Notes: generated by a model not told the origin, from the letters alone. DNA of 10,910 bases from Planctomycetaceae bacterium (GCA_031278315.1 JAITKS010000405.1:1-10910); one strand, 5' to 3'; shown: positions 1 through 8,790, counted from the stretch's first letter. Numbers and translations: made by a program.

Positions 1-11
1 GGGGACTTTTA

Positions 12-57
12 CCCGCCCCGCTGGGGCGGGCTATAATCCGGTTGCCCTTTCAGGGCG
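12..57. repeat. GC-rich double-hairpin intergenic element
   Basis: Two short perfect inverted repeats stand side by side. CCCGCCCC (12-19) pairs with GGGGCGGG (23-30) around a 3-nt loop, and GCCCT (44-48) pairs with AGGGC (52-56) around TTC. The GC content is far above that of the surroundings. Read on the minus strand, the part from 57 to 31 resembles 8976-9002 (19 of 27 positions by eye: a CCCTGAAAGGGC-like core followed by CGGAT), so it belongs to a dispersed family with at least two members here. No T-run follows on either strand, so a simple intrinsic terminator is unlikely. The element may continue beyond the left edge. Confidence 0.55.
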
Positions 58-257
58 ATTCTAGTTTTATCCGTGAACGGTCACCTTTTTCGTTACAAAA
101 AATAAAACCGAATTTTAAAGTACAATGAGTATATCAGAGAACACAGCTCTCATCTATTCACATTTCAAACACAATTGAAAATGTTACCACAAACTCTATT
201 TACCAACAAGGGGAACGCAAATTTCATAGCACAATACGTATATAACAGAATTGAATA

Positions 258-299
258 TCATGTTTTGTCACTCATGTTTTGTCATTCATGTTTTGTCAT
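258..299. repeat. Three tandem 14-bp repeats across the GT8 stop codon
   Basis: Three head-to-tail copies of TCATGTTTTGTCAT occupy 258-271, 272-285 and 286-299; the first copy ends in C instead of T. The stop codon of the minus-strand glycosyltransferase (complement of 296-298) lies inside the third copy, so the repeat has expanded into the 3' untranslated region rather than into the gene. No stem-loop with a T-run was seen here, so no terminator is called. Confidence 0.85.
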
Positions 300-1294
300 G
301 TTTCTTCTGTTTCGATCATTAGGTTTTCGATTTGTTCGGAAAAGATTATTCTTGTTCCTTTGCCTTTTATTTTTCTTACAATTTCAGAAAAAGCATAAAT
401 TAGACAAGGGAAATTGTATTTGAACCACATTGCTAAATATTTTCTGATAACATTCCAAGTCGGTTTTTGCGGTTCAATTTCATTCCAAACTGTTTGCGAA
501 CGATAAAAGATATATCGTTCTGATAACGGGTGAATTTCCCAATTGTTCCATGGTTTCGCCCCGCCTGCAAAATGAACGATAGCAGGATTGTTAACCGCTT
601 CCTGAAAAACTTTGCCGCGAAAAAAATTTTTACGTAAATAAACCGGATTGACAACATTATATCGAGGATGAACATAAGTTACATTGCCGACAGTCAGCAT
701 ATTCATAATATCTTGATCTCCGTAATGTTTTTTACCTACACATAATTTTGTGAATTTCTTTTCGATAAAATTTATAGTTTTATTCAACCAATTTTCTTCA
801 CGCCATTTTTTTGCATTTATCAATAACATTCCTGAATTGAAATACCGCAGCGAAAGAGAATGTTTTATACTCGACGGTCCGACGAAAAGATCAGACACAG
901 CGGCTACAATATGATTATCAAGATTTGTATCAAAAAGCGGCTGCAACTCATCTAATACGAGCATATCACAATCGAGATACAGAATTTTATCTGCCGGTAT
1001 GATTTCCGCAACTAAAAAACGTAAATATGTCGCACGGCTTAAAATTACGCCGCCTGAAGGAATTTGTTTTATAAATATGTTATCGTCTTTAATAAGATGA
1101 ATTTGTATATTCACACGATTTGATAATATCGATCTAAAAAAAGCTTCAAGCGGATCATTTGTCACTACGCGTGAATCCATTGTCATAAGATGAATATTCA
1201 AATTATGATTTTTATTATTATCACACAAAGAACGAATCAATGTTCCCGCATGAGGAAGATAATTTAAGTCTGAAGCAATTGCTATATTCATCAT
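296..1294 (-). CDS. GT8-family glycosyltransferase (LgtC/GspA-like)
   Basis: A predicted retaining glycosyltransferase of family GT8, which transfers a hexose (often galactose or glucose) from a nucleotide sugar to a glycan or lipid acceptor. In 332 residues it shows the family signatures in order: an N-terminal nucleotide-sugar fold start (NIAIASDLNY, 3-12), the metal-binding DXD motif as LYLDCD (105-110), FNSGMLLIN (152-160), YGDQDIMN (191-198), and a C-terminal metal/acceptor segment HFAGGAKPWN (241-250). There is no signal peptide. The last 50 residues are basic with an aromatic stretch (YLAMWFKYNFPCLIYAF, 286-302) that could rest on the cytoplasmic face of the membrane, as in other LPS-type GT8 enzymes. 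The start is ATG-ATG; the second ATG would give the usual MNIAIASD beginning, and neither has a clear ribosome binding site. The sugar donor and acceptor cannot be read from sequence. It lies 249 bp downstream of the propeller gene, behind a probable terminator, so it may be transcribed separately. Confidence 0.9.
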   Translation of the reverse strand: MMNIAIASDLNYLPHAGTLIRSLCDNNKNHNLNIHLMTMDSRVVTNDPLEAFFRSILSNRVNIQIHLIKDDNIFIKQIPSGGVILSRATYLRFLVAEIIPADKILYLDCDMLVLDELQPLFDTNLDNHIVAAVSDLFVGPSSIKHSLSLRYFNSGMLLINAKKWREENWLNKTINFIEKKFTKLCVGKKHYGDQDIMNMLTVGNVTYVHPRYNVVNPVYLRKNFFRGKVFQEAVNNPAIVHFAGGAKPWNNWEIHPLSERYIFYRSQTVWNEIEPQKPTWNVIRKYLAMWFKYNFPCLIYAFSEIVRKIKGKGTRIIFSEQIENLMIETEET

Positions 1295-1326
1295 ATAAAA
1301 AATTAAAGTAACAGTTAAATATAATT

Positions 1327-1351
1327 AAAAAACGATTTGCCGTCAGGCAAA
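1327..1351 (-). terminator. Probable intrinsic terminator between propeller gene and GT8 gene
   Basis: On the minus strand TTTGCC pairs with GGCAAA across the 4-nt loop TGAC (plus coordinates 1336-1351). Three bases later comes a run of six T (1327-1332). This is the expected layout of a rho-independent terminator for transcripts coming from the large gene, whose stop codon is about 190 nt upstream. It sits 33 nt before the GT8 start, so it could also act as an attenuator. The 6-bp stem is modest. Confidence 0.5.
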
Positions 1352-1365
1352 ATTCTTAATTCAAG

Positions 1366-1388
1366 GTAATATATCAGTGAAATATTTT
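1366..1388 (+). repeat. Dispersed GTAATATATCAGTG repeat, copy A
   Basis: Starts GTAATATATCAGTGAAATAT and ends TTT. It matches copies at 9155 (plus), 9390 (reading minus) and 10825 (plus). The motif is a partial palindrome of the form AATAT..CAGTG..ATATT. A degenerate fifth copy (17 of 22 positions with one deletion) lies at 1512-1532, in the same direct orientation. The shared block AATCGTAATATA at 1508-1519 and 9151-9162 shows that flanking bases are also conserved. Confidence 0.75.
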
Positions 1389-1391
1389 AAA

Positions 1392-1434
1392 GGTTAGCGG
1401 TTAGTTCGCATGCGGAGATTAGTACCGGTTCTAA
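1392..1434 (+). repeat. GGTTAGN heptamer plus CGCATGCG core, copy 1
   Basis: Two heptamers (GGTTAGC, GGTTAGT) are followed by TTCGCATGCGGA and an ATTAG.ACCG tail. The same sequence occurs in inverted orientation at 9031-9073, with about 38 of 43 positions identical by eye. The CGCATGCG centre is an 8-bp perfect palindrome. It begins three bases after repeat copy A, suggesting modular mosaic repeats rather than independent insertions. Confidence 0.75.
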
Positions 1435-1461
1435 GTTCAAATCACTTTTCGGAATTTTTTT

Positions 1462-1487
1462 GACAGGATTACAGGATTGACAGGATT
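1462..1487 (+). repeat. ACAGGATT short tandem array
   Basis: Three units GACAGGATT (1462-1470), ACAGGATT (1471-1478) and GACAGGATT (1479-1487), flanked by T-runs. From general experience, ACAGGATT arrays with period 8-9 occur in intergenic DNA of many unrelated bacteria. No function is established from this sequence. Confidence 0.8.
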
Positions 1488-1543
1488 TTTAAATAATAAA
1501 TTAAAAGAATCGTAATATACTATTCAATATTTGTAATATTTCA

Positions 1544-4500
1544 TTAGTTAATCACTGGTTTCATTACTTGAACTTTGAATTCGTCGTTATCGTTTTCAAA
1601 TATTTCGTCATCGTTTTTATTTTTTTCATTTTCTATTGTATTGTTTTTTGTTTGGTCGTTTTCATTGTTGGAATTTTTGTTTTTGTCTTCGGCTTCTTTG
1701 TTTTTGTTTTCGTTTTCAAATTTTATTACGATAACATCGTCTTGGCATATTAATTTTATTTTATGTTCTTCCTGTTCAACGATATATTTTACTATTTGTA
1801 AATTTCCGATCATTCTCGGCGACGGAATAAATTTTGTAACTCTTTTTCTTCCAGTCGCTTTGTCGATAACAGTTATTCCTATAAAAGTTCTATTTTTTGG
1901 TCCGCCGTTTACGTCCTGATCGTGTACCATCGTTAAGTAAATCATAACGGGAGAATTACTCGACATTGAAGCCGGTAACAAATACCATTCGTTTGGATTA
2001 TTCTCAATATTTTTTTTCCAACATTTATTCATGTTTTTGTCAAATGACATGACATTCTCATGTACCGATGAGTAATTGTTTCGCATTAAAGGTGAAAAAC
2101 GGCGATTATATTGTACACCGTCGTTGTCACTAACGACCGAATTCGATTGCATTAAATTGCCATGCAGCTTAAACAGCGTAATAAACTTATCACCGTTCTG
2201 GTAAATCTTAAAATCTGATAAAGCACTATTTTTTTTCATATCGCCGAAACTAAATATACTGTTGTTATCAATCAAGTTAATTTTTGTACCATTTCCGCTG
2301 CTGTCTTCTTCGCCGGCTGCATAAGTTTTATTTTTTAAATCATAAATAAATAAACAATTATTCCGGTTTATTTGATCGTTATTGCTTAATTCTTGAAATT
2401 TTTCAACAAGAAATGCAACATAACGCATGTTCTCAAGAATGTTGAACAATTTAGGCGAATTAGGGGCATTAAGTTCTTTCGGCAAAATCTTACGTACTGG
2501 AATCAATCCTTCTTCAATTTTAAATAATTCATTTTGAACGGCTTCATTTATATTTTTGTTCAACTTGATATTATTGCTGTCTAAAAACATATCTTTCAAA
2601 TCTGTTACCAAAATTAATGACGTATCCATTCGCGTATTATTAAAATTATTGACCAGATTATTTACCGTATTCTCCGTATTATTTGTGCGTTGGATAAGTA
2701 CATTCGTTTCATAACTTGTAATGATATTACCTGCGAGAGTTCCGCGTTTGATCTCAATTCCGCTTAAAGGTTCAATTGCTATGACCTGTTTTAATTCGGG
2801 ATAAAACAGAAATAAAGAATCACGATCAGAAAAAAGAGAACACGATTCAACTAGAATATCACGAGTCCACATTGTGCTGCCTGTAATAGGATTTATGCCG
2901 TATAATTTGTCTCTGTCGCGATAACAAATTACATTCTTTAACACACAAACCATCACATCATGCAGTGAATTTATTACTAAATTATTTTTTGTCAAATGAA
3001 TAGTAGAATGAGCCATATAATCAGCCGATGCATAGTCTGTGAGTCTTTTCTCGCCCAAACGCCCTCCGTTTACTAGACTTTTTGACCAAAGTAACTTCGG
3101 TTTAACACTCGACCCATAACCGCATCCAAACGTGTCAATTGCTATCAACTTCTTATCGTGAGCAAAAATAATTAAATGGTCACAACCTTTTAGAAATTTT
3201 GCCATTGTTCTCAATTTTAATCTTCGGTTTGTTGTATCAGCTGTAACCACTGTAATCACATCGTTATTGTATAAAGTCAATTCATTGTCGAAATGTCCGG
3301 TTAGATCAAATTGCCATTGCTCTTTGCCGTAACGGTCATACGCAATTAATTTTGTTGAATCGTCATACTCGATTGAATAATTATACTGCGATAGAAACGG
3401 CTCTTCATTATTGAGAAAAGGTATCGGTACAGCTCTTTTTGACATATTTCTTGTTGCACCGCGGGCAAGATTCAAAATCGAATACGCATGAACATTTCGT
3501 ACAACAGGAGTTCGTCTGTTTGACACATTCGTTGATACATTTTCTTCTTTGTTTATTTGAATTGTTATCTCACCATTTGGCCACTGTTTCTCATTTTTAT
3601 TATTCAGATAATTTTTGAAAGCGTTTCGTTCAAATGCGTTTTTTGCGATTTTTTTGCCTTCTTCACCGTAATAATCTGCGAGTATTTTGTAATAATAATA
3701 TGCGTCTGCGATAACACCGTTTGCCTCAAGTTGTTGGGCTAAAAATTCTATATCTTCTAATTTCGGCGTCTGCGATTCAGCGTCGGAATTGATTTTATTG
3801 ACATTCAAATTTTTTCTATTTTTCACGGCTGACAAATCTGTCAACATCTCGATAGCAAGATAAAACTGAGTCTCTTTGTAATGTTTTCTTAATAATTCTT
3901 TTGCATTTTCAACTATCGGCAGATTCCGAAATAATGCGATAAAAATCTGCCAATATCTGACTTCCTCCGTAATCGAATTTATATAGTCTTCGTTTAGCAA
4001 ATCAGAATGTAACAAATTATGATAAGTTATGAGTTCATCAGAGTTGAAATTTTCAGCTGTCTCCGGTTTCATTTCTTTGGAAATATTGAATTGAAAATTA
4101 TTGTTACGAAAATTATTAAAGATTTTTTCAACAGCCGAGTTAATTTTTTTCATTGTTTGCGGCTCGTTATCATTCTGTTTTATTTGATTCAACAGCATTC
4201 CAACAGCGTTGTGTAATTGTGTTGTAATCACGTTATCGACAGCTACGTTTACAGGAAATTCAGATTCAAGATCAAAAACTTTCATAAACGTAGAAATTAA
4301 AGCATCAGTGTCGCCGCTTTTTATTGCCACTTGTGCTTTTGCTAGTAAAACGTCAGCGTACTCGGACGGCGTTGATGCAAGAGATTCTAATTCGGGCAAA
4401 ATATGTTTCCATGCGTTGTAATCTTTTTTGACTGCATCCATCAATGTACGTCTTAAATAAATTGCAGCGGCATCGGTTGGATTTATTTCAAAAGAACGTC

Positions 4501-7500
4501 TAAATAAACGAATCGCTTCGTTCATATTATTTTCTATCCGTCTAATGTTGCCGAGTTGTATCAATCCGCGTGCGTCGTCAGGATTTATTTCAAGTAAACG
4601 TTTCGTCCGATTATTTAGATCAATCCACTGATCAAAACACATTACTTGAAAAGGCGACTGTGAGAAAAATTTACCACGAAATCCAACCAAATTACCAAAC
4701 GCTATATCAGAACTTTTATTGTTAATAATATTGTTTTGAGTTTGCTCATCTTTCTGCTCGTCTTTCTGTTCATCTTTTAGATCACTCTGATTTTTATTTG
4801 TATCAGTCTTTGTATCAGTTTTTGTAACAGCTTCAGGTGTTGACATTAAATCAATTGAACATTTTGCTAAATTTATTATTCCGATATATCCGTTTGAAAG
4901 AGGAATGTAATACAAGTCTCCGTTATGGACACCGACTCCAACCGGTTTTAGCGGCGTTGGAAAAACTAACTTCGGACGCTTATCCGCCGTTGCCTCCGCC
5001 GTATCGTTTGATGACTTATTTGTGTTGACAGAAAATTCGATTGTATTTTTTTCGCCGTCAATATTCGCCAATAAATTAGGATTATTAAGAACACCTTTTT
5101 GAATCGGTATCACACCCGGTGCAAAATTTATCTTAATTGAATTAGCCGTTTCTTGCGAACTTGTAAACTGACCCGTTAAAACTTGTTCCCATATTCTTTT
5201 ACCTGAATCCATTGACAACGCAAGTACAGAAACAGGCGTAACAACATAAGCAACATCATTATGAATACACGCTGCATACAACGAATTCGGACGATATAAA
5301 TTTGTCATTTGCCATTTTAATTTGCCTGTTAATAAATCGACACAGTACAAAGCCGGCATGTCAGGCGGTGCAATCAAAACACGGTTTTTGTCGATCATTA
5401 TACTAGGAACTTGCCAACCGGATTGAGCAAAAAATTGACTAAAATATTCGTTGCTTTCACCAACATTAGATTCGAGATTTATTACATGTCTAACACGTCT
5501 AGCGGCTGCGCCTGCACCTGCAACGGCGTTATTTTCCTGAACAGCTGTTTGTTCATAACTGAAACTCCAAAGCGGCGTAATTGTCGTCGAGTCAATAGCG
5601 GTAACAAGTCCGAGTCCGGTTGGACAAATAATTATTCCATTTAATATCGACGGCGTTAAATTATAAAATTCACGTAAAGCATCTTTTCGAGCTTGCTGTT
5701 CAGATTGAGCAAGCGGAACTTTCGCAATCAATTTTCCGTCTTCAGAATTTAACACAAAGAGCTGCACTAAACCGTCGTTTTCACAGATACAATATAAATG
5801 TCCATGAAGCGGCAGCGGCGCACCGAGAAATAAAGTTTCGCTGAATAATAATTCTTCGTCAGAGAATTGAATTTCTGATTCTTTTTTGTTTTTATCATTT
5901 TCGGCGTTATCGTCTGATTCGGTTGTTTTATCTTTATCTTGATTCTGAATTTGATTCTGATTCTGATTCTGAATTTGATCCAGCCTTTTATCCCGATTTT
6001 CATTTGCAGGCATGACACGCCGAGTTGCCGGATTAATTCTATTTGTCATCTCTGCTAATTCGGCGTCGATTTTGTAGAAAGATTTCTGTACGAAATTTGA
6101 TTTACCAATTTGCCAAATCAAACTGCCTGTTTTTGCGTCTCTTGCGGTAAGAGTATTCGACTGTTTTGCTAAAGGATTTTCAAAAGATTTATTATTAAAA
6201 TTTAACGGCGGAAAATGTCTGATATATGAATTTAACCGTTTATATTGTCCTTCGATATAAAAAACTTTTTCACCGTCGCTGCTCATTGAATTTACGATTC
6301 TGTCATGCCATAAAAAAATTCGTAATGCTCCTAGTTGTGTTTGGCGTGATGTGAAAAATTGTCCGAAACCGTAATTTTGCAGCAATTGCAAAACTAATTG
6401 CGGGATTTGATAATTGTAATCATTTCGATTCCATACACGTTTACCGGTGTCGATATTAATAGCCGATATTTCTTCAATTCCGCGGACAATTATATGATTA
6501 CCGACAATAAGAGGTTGTGATGCTGGTATATACGTATCGTTTGCAGATTGCACGATAGAATACAATCGCTTGGTATTTATTGCGGTTTCACTTTGACTCG
6601 AAATCGGAAAATCCCAAACGGTTTCGAGCAAAGGCGCATCGGCGGCAGTGTCAGGATTTTGCGACGGCATCCCGCTAGGAAGCAGCCAACCGGTTTGTTC
6701 AAGCCATCGAACAGCTAGCTCATTGCCGCGGTTATCGATTGATTCTTTTAACCGTGCCAATATTTCGCCCGATGTTGTCGGCCGCCAGAGTTCTTTACCG
6801 CCAAATAAAATTCGCGGCTGCGGAAATTTTTTGATAAATTTATCCAATGTTTGTTTAGCGTCGTCTTCCCGATCAAGTTTAAGCTGACAAGTTGCCGTCG
6901 ATAAACTAAAAACAGGTTCAAATGATTCGAGTTTGAAATTGAACCGTTCCGCTACATAATTAATTTTGTATAACGTCATCAAAGCAGATTCCCAATCACC
7001 GAGATCGAGTTGATACATTCCAATAAGAAACAATGCCGTTATACCGGCTTCCGTCGGCAGATACTTTTTAGCTGTATTCTGCAATATTTCAAATGAACCT
7101 TGTTTTATAGCGTTTTCGAGTAAACTTTCTGCTTGCGTTTTATATTGTATGTTGTAAGCGTCTTTAGCTTGTTCAGGTAAATTACAGAGTATATCTAGGA
7201 TTCGTTTTGTGTATGAAGTATTCGCCGTTCTTTCGTCGGGATTAGTTCCGATACGTGTTTTTCCGACATGACTTCGCGGCTGAAAAGGCGGAGGAATCAG
7301 GAAGTTGTCAGAAACCTCAAATAACGTTCCGATAACTCGAACCGCTTCATTGTATCTTCCGGCTTGAATCAATCTGTCAACTTGTTCGAGCTGCCGTTCT
7401 ATCGTCCTATCAGGAGCAGCAAGCTGGACAAAAAACGGATTAACTGCCGATTCTTTTTCTTTATTTTTATCATCGGCTTTGTTATTCGACTCATCTTTTT

Positions 7501-7642
7501 GATCCGGTTTTTTAATTTCAACTTGTGCAATAAGTAATTCATCTGCGTGACTATTTTGCAAATGATAATTTGAAATCATAACTTGCCCAATTAAAAACGG
7601 CAGCGTTAGAATCACAATTATTGTAACAAAAATTTTTTTCAT
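1544..7642 (-). CDS. Giant secreted PQQ-type beta-propeller/TPR protein
   Basis: A 2,032-residue exported protein of unknown function. ATG at 7642 is chosen because GGAG lies 7 nt upstream; an in-frame TTG 15 nt earlier lacks this. Residues 1-25 form a basic, hydrophobic signal peptide or anchor, followed by a charged linker (about 42-65). An alpha-helical, TPR-like region spans about 80-290 (for example QAGRYNEAVRVIG near 93-105). A first propeller spans about 340-930, with blade motifs of the form D.x.G..W: IDTGKRVW (397-404), DAKTGSLIW (502-510), DLLTGKLKW (769-777), SMDSGKRIW (810-818). A canonical TPR follows at 1025-1058 (NNMNEAIRLFRRSFEINP), then more helices. A second propeller begins near 1430: YDRYGKEQW (1435-1443), GINPITGSTMW (1582-1592), IEPLSGIEI (1623-1631). 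Low-complexity linkers occur at 556-568, 957-967 and 1975-2019. No PQQ-enzyme catalytic residues are recognisable, so the propellers are probably scaffolds or binding domains. The toroid gene is 107 nt upstream on the same strand. A periplasmic location is inferred. Confidence 0.87.
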   Translation of the reverse strand: MKKIFVTIIVILTLPFLIGQVMISNYHLQNSHADELLIAQVEIKKPDQKDESNNKADDKNKEKESAVNPFFVQLAAPDRTIERQLEQVDRLIQAGRYNEAVRVIGTLFEVSDNFLIPPPFQPRSHVGKTRIGTNPDERTANTSYTKRILDILCNLPEQAKDAYNIQYKTQAESLLENAIKQGSFEILQNTAKKYLPTEAGITALFLIGMYQLDLGDWESALMTLYKINYVAERFNFKLESFEPVFSLSTATCQLKLDREDDAKQTLDKFIKKFPQPRILFGGKELWRPTTSGEILARLKESIDNRGNELAVRWLEQTGWLLPSGMPSQNPDTAADAPLLETVWDFPISSQSETAINTKRLYSIVQSANDTYIPASQPLIVGNHIIVRGIEEISAINIDTGKRVWNRNDYNYQIPQLVLQLLQNYGFGQFFTSRQTQLGALRIFLWHDRIVNSMSSDGEKVFYIEGQYKRLNSYIRHFPPLNFNNKSFENPLAKQSNTLTARDAKTGSLIWQIGKSNFVQKSFYKIDAELAEMTNRINPATRRVMPANENRDKRLDQIQNQNQNQIQNQDKDKTTESDDNAENDKNKKESEIQFSDEELLFSETLFLGAPLPLHGHLYCICENDGLVQLFVLNSEDGKLIAKVPLAQSEQQARKDALREFYNLTPSILNGIIICPTGLGLVTAIDSTTITPLWSFSYEQTAVQENNAVAGAGAAARRVRHVINLESNVGESNEYFSQFFAQSGWQVPSIMIDKNRVLIAPPDMPALYCVDLLTGKLKWQMTNLYRPNSLYAACIHNDVAYVVTPVSVLALSMDSGKRIWEQVLTGQFTSSQETANSIKINFAPGVIPIQKGVLNNPNLLANIDGEKNTIEFSVNTNKSSNDTAEATADKRPKLVFPTPLKPVGVGVHNGDLYYIPLSNGYIGIINLAKCSIDLMSTPEAVTKTDTKTDTNKNQSDLKDEQKDEQKDEQTQNNIINNKSSDIAFGNLVGFRGKFFSQSPFQVMCFDQWIDLNNRTKRLLEINPDDARGLIQLGNIRRIENNMNEAIRLFRRSFEINPTDAAAIYLRRTLMDAVKKDYNAWKHILPELESLASTPSEYADVLLAKAQVAIKSGDTDALISTFMKVFDLESEFPVNVAVDNVITTQLHNAVGMLLNQIKQNDNEPQTMKKINSAVEKIFNNFRNNNFQFNISKEMKPETAENFNSDELITYHNLLHSDLLNEDYINSITEEVRYWQIFIALFRNLPIVENAKELLRKHYKETQFYLAIEMLTDLSAVKNRKNLNVNKINSDAESQTPKLEDIEFLAQQLEANGVIADAYYYYKILADYYGEEGKKIAKNAFERNAFKNYLNNKNEKQWPNGEITIQINKEENVSTNVSNRRTPVVRNVHAYSILNLARGATRNMSKRAVPIPFLNNEEPFLSQYNYSIEYDDSTKLIAYDRYGKEQWQFDLTGHFDNELTLYNNDVITVVTADTTNRRLKLRTMAKFLKGCDHLIIFAHDKKLIAIDTFGCGYGSSVKPKLLWSKSLVNGGRLGEKRLTDYASADYMAHSTIHLTKNNLVINSLHDVMVCVLKNVICYRDRDKLYGINPITGSTMWTRDILVESCSLFSDRDSLFLFYPELKQVIAIEPLSGIEIKRGTLAGNIITSYETNVLIQRTNNTENTVNNLVNNFNNTRMDTSLILVTDLKDMFLDSNNIKLNKNINEAVQNELFKIEEGLIPVRKILPKELNAPNSPKLFNILENMRYVAFLVEKFQELSNNDQINRNNCLFIYDLKNKTYAAGEEDSSGNGTKINLIDNNSIFSFGDMKKNSALSDFKIYQNGDKFITLFKLHGNLMQSNSVVSDNDGVQYNRRFSPLMRNNYSSVHENVMSFDKNMNKCWKKNIENNPNEWYLLPASMSSNSPVMIYLTMVHDQDVNGGPKNRTFIGITVIDKATGRKRVTKFIPSPRMIGNLQIVKYIVEQEEHKIKLICQDDVIVIKFENENKNKEAEDKNKNSNNENDQTKNNTIENEKNKNDDEIFENDNDEFKVQVMKPVIN
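4742..4774 (-). repeat. In-frame DEQK coding repeat
   Basis: Codes for DEQKDEQKDEQ (residues 957-967 of the large protein) in 12-bp units, within a longer polar linker (about residues 937-975) that includes a KTDTKTDT stretch. The units use different synonymous codons (GAA/GAG, CAG/CAA, GAT/GAC), so the amino-acid pattern outlasts recent DNA slippage. It separates the first propeller from the central TPR region. Confidence 0.75.
5939..5977 (-). repeat. In-frame Gln-Asn/Ile coding repeat
   Basis: A hexamer-like repeat (CAGAAT and CAAATT units) codes for QIQNQNQNQIQNQ (residues 556-568), followed by an acidic and lysine-rich stretch to about residue 590. It forms a flexible insertion within the first propeller region. 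Units are nearly identical at DNA level, pointing to slippage and probable length variation among strains. Confidence 0.75.
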
Positions 7643-7649
7643 TATTTTT

Positions 7650-7653
7650 CTCC
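7650..7653 (-). promoter_or_regulatory. Shine-Dalgarno GGAG of the propeller gene
   Basis: GGAG lies 7 nt before the ATG at 7642-7640. It is the only clear ribosome binding site among the five genes and decides the start over the TTG at 7657. The remainder of the 107-nt gap up to the toroid stop codon shows only a weak 5-bp stem (7733-7745) and no repeat. Confidence 0.7.
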
Positions 7654-7749
7654 GCAATTTTTTTTGGTTTATGAATTTTAAAACTAACCTTATTTTTCAT
7701 CTTATTTTTTTGAGATACTTAAAAAATTCCGCTGATATCTTATCAAATT

Positions 7750-8790
7750 TTATCTCATGTATATTGGTAAAGCGCCGTTTTCTAGTTGCAGTATGGTCAG
7801 ATTTATTGCTGTAGTGTAAACTTTTCCGATATAACTTTGTCCCCATGATCCGTCTTCACCTGCTTCTTTTATAATTCTATTATAAATTTTATCGCGGTAT
7901 TCTTTCCATTCTTTTCCGCCTTGTCTGTATTTAACTTGTGCGAAATAATAGTGAGCATAATGCCAATGTCCGTAATCATTATTGCTTGCGATATTGCCTA
8001 GATTTTTATCACAATATTTGATTAGATTCGGTACGAATTTATCGTCGTACTCACCTGCATTGAATAAACATGCTATAGCTGCTGCACTTATTGGCGGACG
8101 TCCGCCTCCGCCCTGAATGTTGTATTGTATTCCGTCTGCACCGCCTCTTATTGAACATCTGTGAATATATGCTATAGCTTTGTCGATAATTTCTTTGGGT
8201 ACAATAATACCCGCATTACGACAACCTCTGAGCGCCTGAACTTGCGTAATTGTAGTTGAACCTTCATCGAAATCATTACCGTCTTTTGCACTGACATATC
8301 CCCATCCGCCTGCTTTAGTCTGCGCTTGACCACAGAATTTGACCGCTTTGGTCATAACATCAATTAACTCGATTCGTTGTTTGTCGTCTTCTTCTTCGCC
8401 AAGAACTTGAGAAAGAAATAGGAGTCCGAATCCGTGACCGTAAGTATAACGGTCATCATTTTCGGTGCCGACAAGTCCGTTTGAACGAGCTTGCTTGATA
8501 AGAAAATTTACCGCAGCACGAATATTTTCGGAATATTTACCTTGTGTCGCCGTAGAACCTTCCGCCAATAATGCGATTCCTGCCATACCTGTCATCGCAG
8601 ACGGATAAGTACCGTTAGCAGCTTCCCAACTGCCGCGACGCGACTGAGTAGTTGCAAGCCAATCAAGTCCGCGTGTAACAACACGTTTTAATTCCGTATC
8701 TGATACTTGTGCCAATCCGTAATTATTAAATGTAAGATTGAAAACAAGAAACAAAATAAACATAAAAAAATTTATTTTTATATCTTTCAT
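7750..8790 (-). CDS. Secreted squalene-cyclase/prenyltransferase-like alpha/alpha-toroid protein
   Basis: A 346-residue protein of the prenyltransferase/squalene-oxidase repeat superfamily. Residues 1-27 are a signal peptide (MKDIKINFF then a hydrophobic core, plausible cleavage after GLA at 27). The mature part has repeated helical units ending in glycine- and tryptophan-rich turns like QW repeats: GLDWLATTQSRRGSW (41-55), AVKFCGQAQTKAGGWGY (149-165), AIAYIHRCSIRGG (205-217) and IIKEAGEDGSWGQ (306-318). A conserved-looking DFDEGSTTITQVQALRG (173-189) links units, and a GGGG stretch is at 227-230. The DXDD catalytic motif of squalene-hopene cyclases is absent and the protein is about half their length, so hopanoid synthesis is unlikely. 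A binding or scaffolding role in the envelope is more plausible. It lies 107 nt upstream of the giant propeller gene on the same strand, probably co-transcribed. No clear ribosome binding site precedes the ATG; a nonamer repeat array starts about 14 nt upstream. Confidence 0.87.
   Translation of the reverse strand: MKDIKINFFMFILFLVFNLTFNNYGLAQVSDTELKRVVTRGLDWLATTQSRRGSWEAANGTYPSAMTGMAGIALLAEGSTATQGKYSENIRAAVNFLIKQARSNGLVGTENDDRYTYGHGFGLLFLSQVLGEEEDDKQRIELIDVMTKAVKFCGQAQTKAGGWGYVSAKDGNDFDEGSTTITQVQALRGCRNAGIIVPKEIIDKAIAYIHRCSIRGGADGIQYNIQGGGGRPPISAAAIACLFNAGEYDDKFVPNLIKYCDKNLGNIASNNDYGHWHYAHYYFAQVKYRQGGKEWKEYRDKIYNRIIKEAGEDGSWGQSYIGKVYTTAINLTILQLENGALPIYMR

Noticed and set aside
433..675. 80-aa minus-strand frame inside the GT8 gene
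   Set aside because: It overlaps the well-supported GT8 gene in another frame and has no recognisable features.
1568..1919. Plus-strand hydrophobic open frames resembling membrane peptides
   Set aside because: They are the antisense of the Asn/Lys/Glu-rich tail of the giant protein; antisense of such codons gives Phe/Val/Leu-rich frames.
5767..6018. 83-aa open frame with alternating Ile/Arg/Lys
   Set aside because: It lies in another frame of the giant gene over the CAGAAT/CAAATT repeat; the pattern is a shadow of that coding repeat.
7733..7745. TGATA-TATCA stem after the toroid stop codon as terminator
   Set aside because: Only 5 bp, A/T-rich, and the T-run begins eight bases later; too weak. 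It would also separate two genes that look co-transcribed.
7750..8790. Squalene-hopene cyclase (hopanoid synthesis)
   Set aside because: Only the alpha/alpha-toroid repeats are shared. The DXDD motif is missing, the length is about half that of the enzymes, and a signal peptide is present.
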